From NCBI GenBank assembly GCA_963082975.1, contig OY720344.1, forward strand, positions 71,886,546 through 71,950,545: a DNA stretch of 64,000 nt, given 5' to 3'. A program made the position numbers and the translations under genes. The stretch's first letter is position 1, and each line of letters starts with the position of its first letter. Source of the DNA: Labia minor. Its lineage: Eukaryota > Arthropoda > Insecta > Dermaptera > Spongiphoridae. Of the stretch, positions 62,676 through 64,000 are shown in pieces. The notes beneath the pieces are model-generated. The model made no database searches. It was given only the letters and a program-made list of their open reading frames with translations, and was not told where the DNA came from.

Positions 62676-63995
62676 CATAGGTTCTTAAACTTATGTACTC
62701 CACGGACCCCCACTTGAAAAAATTTTTTTTGACGGACCCCCATCACAACTTTAGGTACTTTACGTCATTTTATTAATTAATTTCTGGCTTACGATCTCAT
62801 AAGGACAAGGATATATGATGAATATTTCTAACAGTGATTGGTGAATAACGATTTTTTTGCATATTGTAGAACACATTTTATTAGAAATTATAATATTGAA
62901 GAAAGAAAATACAAACATTGTCATAGCAACAAATCTCACAAATTATAATGGGTACTTACATTAAATTCATATAAATATTTTATAATTTTTTTCAGAAAAT
63001 ATTAAATAAGAAATATTTTAAAAAATAACTGCATCTATCTCATTAAATATAACTTACATATTTAATGATGTATGCAGTTGTTTTCTTGAAACAAGAATCT
63101 CAATATCTGGCTTAATATTGGAAACTTTTAATCTAAGATCCGGCTCTACATTTAATTTGTTTCTATATTTAGACTTAATATAAAATAGTACCGAAAAAGC
63201 TTGTTCGCATAAATATGTTGTGCAGAATGGAATCAAGTGTTGAAGTGCTTTATTTGCAAGCGCAGGATAATCTGACCTGAGAAGTAACCAAAAGTTGCTC
63301 AATTCAGTTTTGTTAAATTTTAGTTTATAAGTTGTATCACATGATAATTCCACGAGAATATCTTGTTCAGGTGCAGATAAATGTTTAGTATTTGTAATTT
63401 CCATATTAAATGGATCTCTGATCCAGTTATTGCAAGGATCAGGAGTAGAAAAATACTTCCTGAAGTTGCTTTTCAAAGTAATTAAATGTTCAACAAATAA
63501 TTGACGCGTTTGATTAAGCAATTTTTCACTGGAGCTTTCTATGAAATCATTGAGAGTTGGAAAAGACTCATATACACCGTTCTGGATGCGTTTCGACCAC
63601 AAGTCGATTTTTTTAATCATTGCTTCTATTTTATCTTCAACTTTAAATATATTTACAACAGTACCTTGCAGGCTCAAATTAAGTTCGTTCAATTTTGTAA
63701 AAATATCAGTCAAGTAAGCCACCTTAGCTAACCAGATAAAATCATTGAAACATTCGGTCAGTTCAAAATGCGCATCTATTAAAAACAATCGTATTTCATC
63801 TCGAAGCTCAAAAAGGCGAATGAGTACTTTCCCGCGGGACAACCAACGTACATCTGTATGTAATAATAAATGTGTATGTTGACTACCCATTTCCTCACAC
63901 AAAATTTTAAAAACTCTGGAATTAAGTGGACGAGCCTTAATGAAATTGACAATTTTAACTACTTCGTCTAATGTTCTTTTCAAATCTGGTGACAT
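62676..63995 (-). mobile_element. hAT transposon with transposase, truncated by window end
   Basis: The left end CATAGGTTCTTAAACTTATG (62676) matches the end of the 60168 element, and about 235 bp follow in common. The left target-site candidate is CTGTAGAG (62668-62675); the other end lies beyond the window. The LINE-A 3' end it interrupts shows it inserted into existing repeat DNA. Confidence 0.75.
63054..63995 (-). CDS. hAT transposase (ZBED5/FAM200/SCAND3-like), C-terminal part
   Basis: 313 codons, open without stops. The first Met shown is internal; the N-terminus, including any BED zinc finger and the first catalytic Asp, should lie beyond the window. Visible blocks: IVNFIKARPLNSRVF, a LLLHTDVRWLSRGKVL motif strongly conserved in this group, FIWLAKVAYLTDIFTKLNEL, and the dimerisation domain with FWLLLRSDYPALANKAL, LCEQAFSVLFYIKSKYRNKL and EPDLRLKVSNIKPDIE. 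The protein cuts and rejoins element ends in the nucleus. Lineages of this group have also been domesticated as host genes, but the transposon end 380 bp downstream of the stop argues this copy is still part of an element. Intactness cannot be judged from a part. Confidence 0.88.
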   Translation of the reverse strand: MSPDLKRTLDEVVKIVNFIKARPLNSRVFKILCEEMGSQHTHLLLHTDVRWLSRGKVLIRLFELRDEIRLFLIDAHFELTECFNDFIWLAKVAYLTDIFTKLNELNLSLQGTVVNIFKVEDKIEAMIKKIDLWSKRIQNGVYESFPTLNDFIESSSEKLLNQTRQLFVEHLITLKSNFRKYFSTPDPCNNWIRDPFNMEITNTKHLSAPEQDILVELSCDTTYKLKFNKTELSNFWLLLRSDYPALANKALQHLIPFCTTYLCEQAFSVLFYIKSKYRNKLNVEPDLRLKVSNIKPDIEILVSRKQLHTSLNM

Positions 63996-64000
63996 ATTTT

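Overview
This window looks like nuclear DNA from an AT-rich, transposon-loaded invertebrate genome, most likely an arthropod. The mix points that way: an R1-clade LINE, an RTE-like LINE with craniofacial-development-protein-2-type endonuclease, Ty1/copia, pogo/Tigger, mariner and hAT elements, tRNA-derived SINEs and Helentron-type miniature elements. A mitochondrial nad4 fragment that reads correctly only if AGA is serine (invertebrate mitochondrial code) supports a protostome. I cannot name the species. No bacterial, CRISPR or operon structure is present.

Layout. 1-9.5 kb: one candidate host gene, a small spliced gene with leucine-rich-repeat-like sequence (proposed exons 2960-3075, 7734-7788, 8002-8562). 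Its long first intron holds a mariner-type fragment and a Helentron-like element; a second Helentron-like copy lies just downstream. A deletion-derivative mariner-type element with intact inverted repeats sits at 1926-2614. 9.5-31 kb: mostly AT-rich DNA with degenerate LINE pieces, a Tigger-like element carrying a complete SINE, a second complete SINE in reverse, hAT-type miniature elements, a mariner remnant, several 5'-truncated copies of one RTE-like LINE (LINE-A), and a perfect 160-bp inverted repeat. 31.5-36.4 kb: a complete Ty1/copia retrotransposon with near-identical LTRs, 5-bp target duplication, half-tRNA primer site and a gag-pol frame broken by one UGA. 37-48.5 kb: a short hAT derivative with target duplication, AT-rich DNA, and a degenerate RTE-like LINE on the minus strand (LINE-B, about 42.07-48.5 kb) into which at least a Helentron-like element, a hAT miniature element and probably a 1.6-kb element have jumped. 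49-50 kb: LINE pieces including a head-to-head LINE-A copy, and the nad4 insertion. 53.2-58.3 kb: a full-length, open R1-clade LINE (minus strand) inserted in a GT microsatellite with a 14-bp target duplication. 58.3-64 kb: two hAT miniature elements 19 bp apart, a LINE-A copy interrupted by two hAT elements, and the C-terminal part of a hAT transposase running off the end.

How the parts relate. Almost everything recognisable is mobile DNA, and nesting gives relative ages: LINE-A and LINE-B are old and broken; hAT, Helentron-like and SINE insertions came later; the copia and R1 elements look youngest. The short hAT element at 60168 shares its outer end with the transposase-bearing element at 62676, so the window shows a possible non-autonomous/autonomous pair. 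The strongest leads are the Helentron-like family, the microsatellite-targeted R1, the nearly intact copia with its single UGA, and the spliced host gene.
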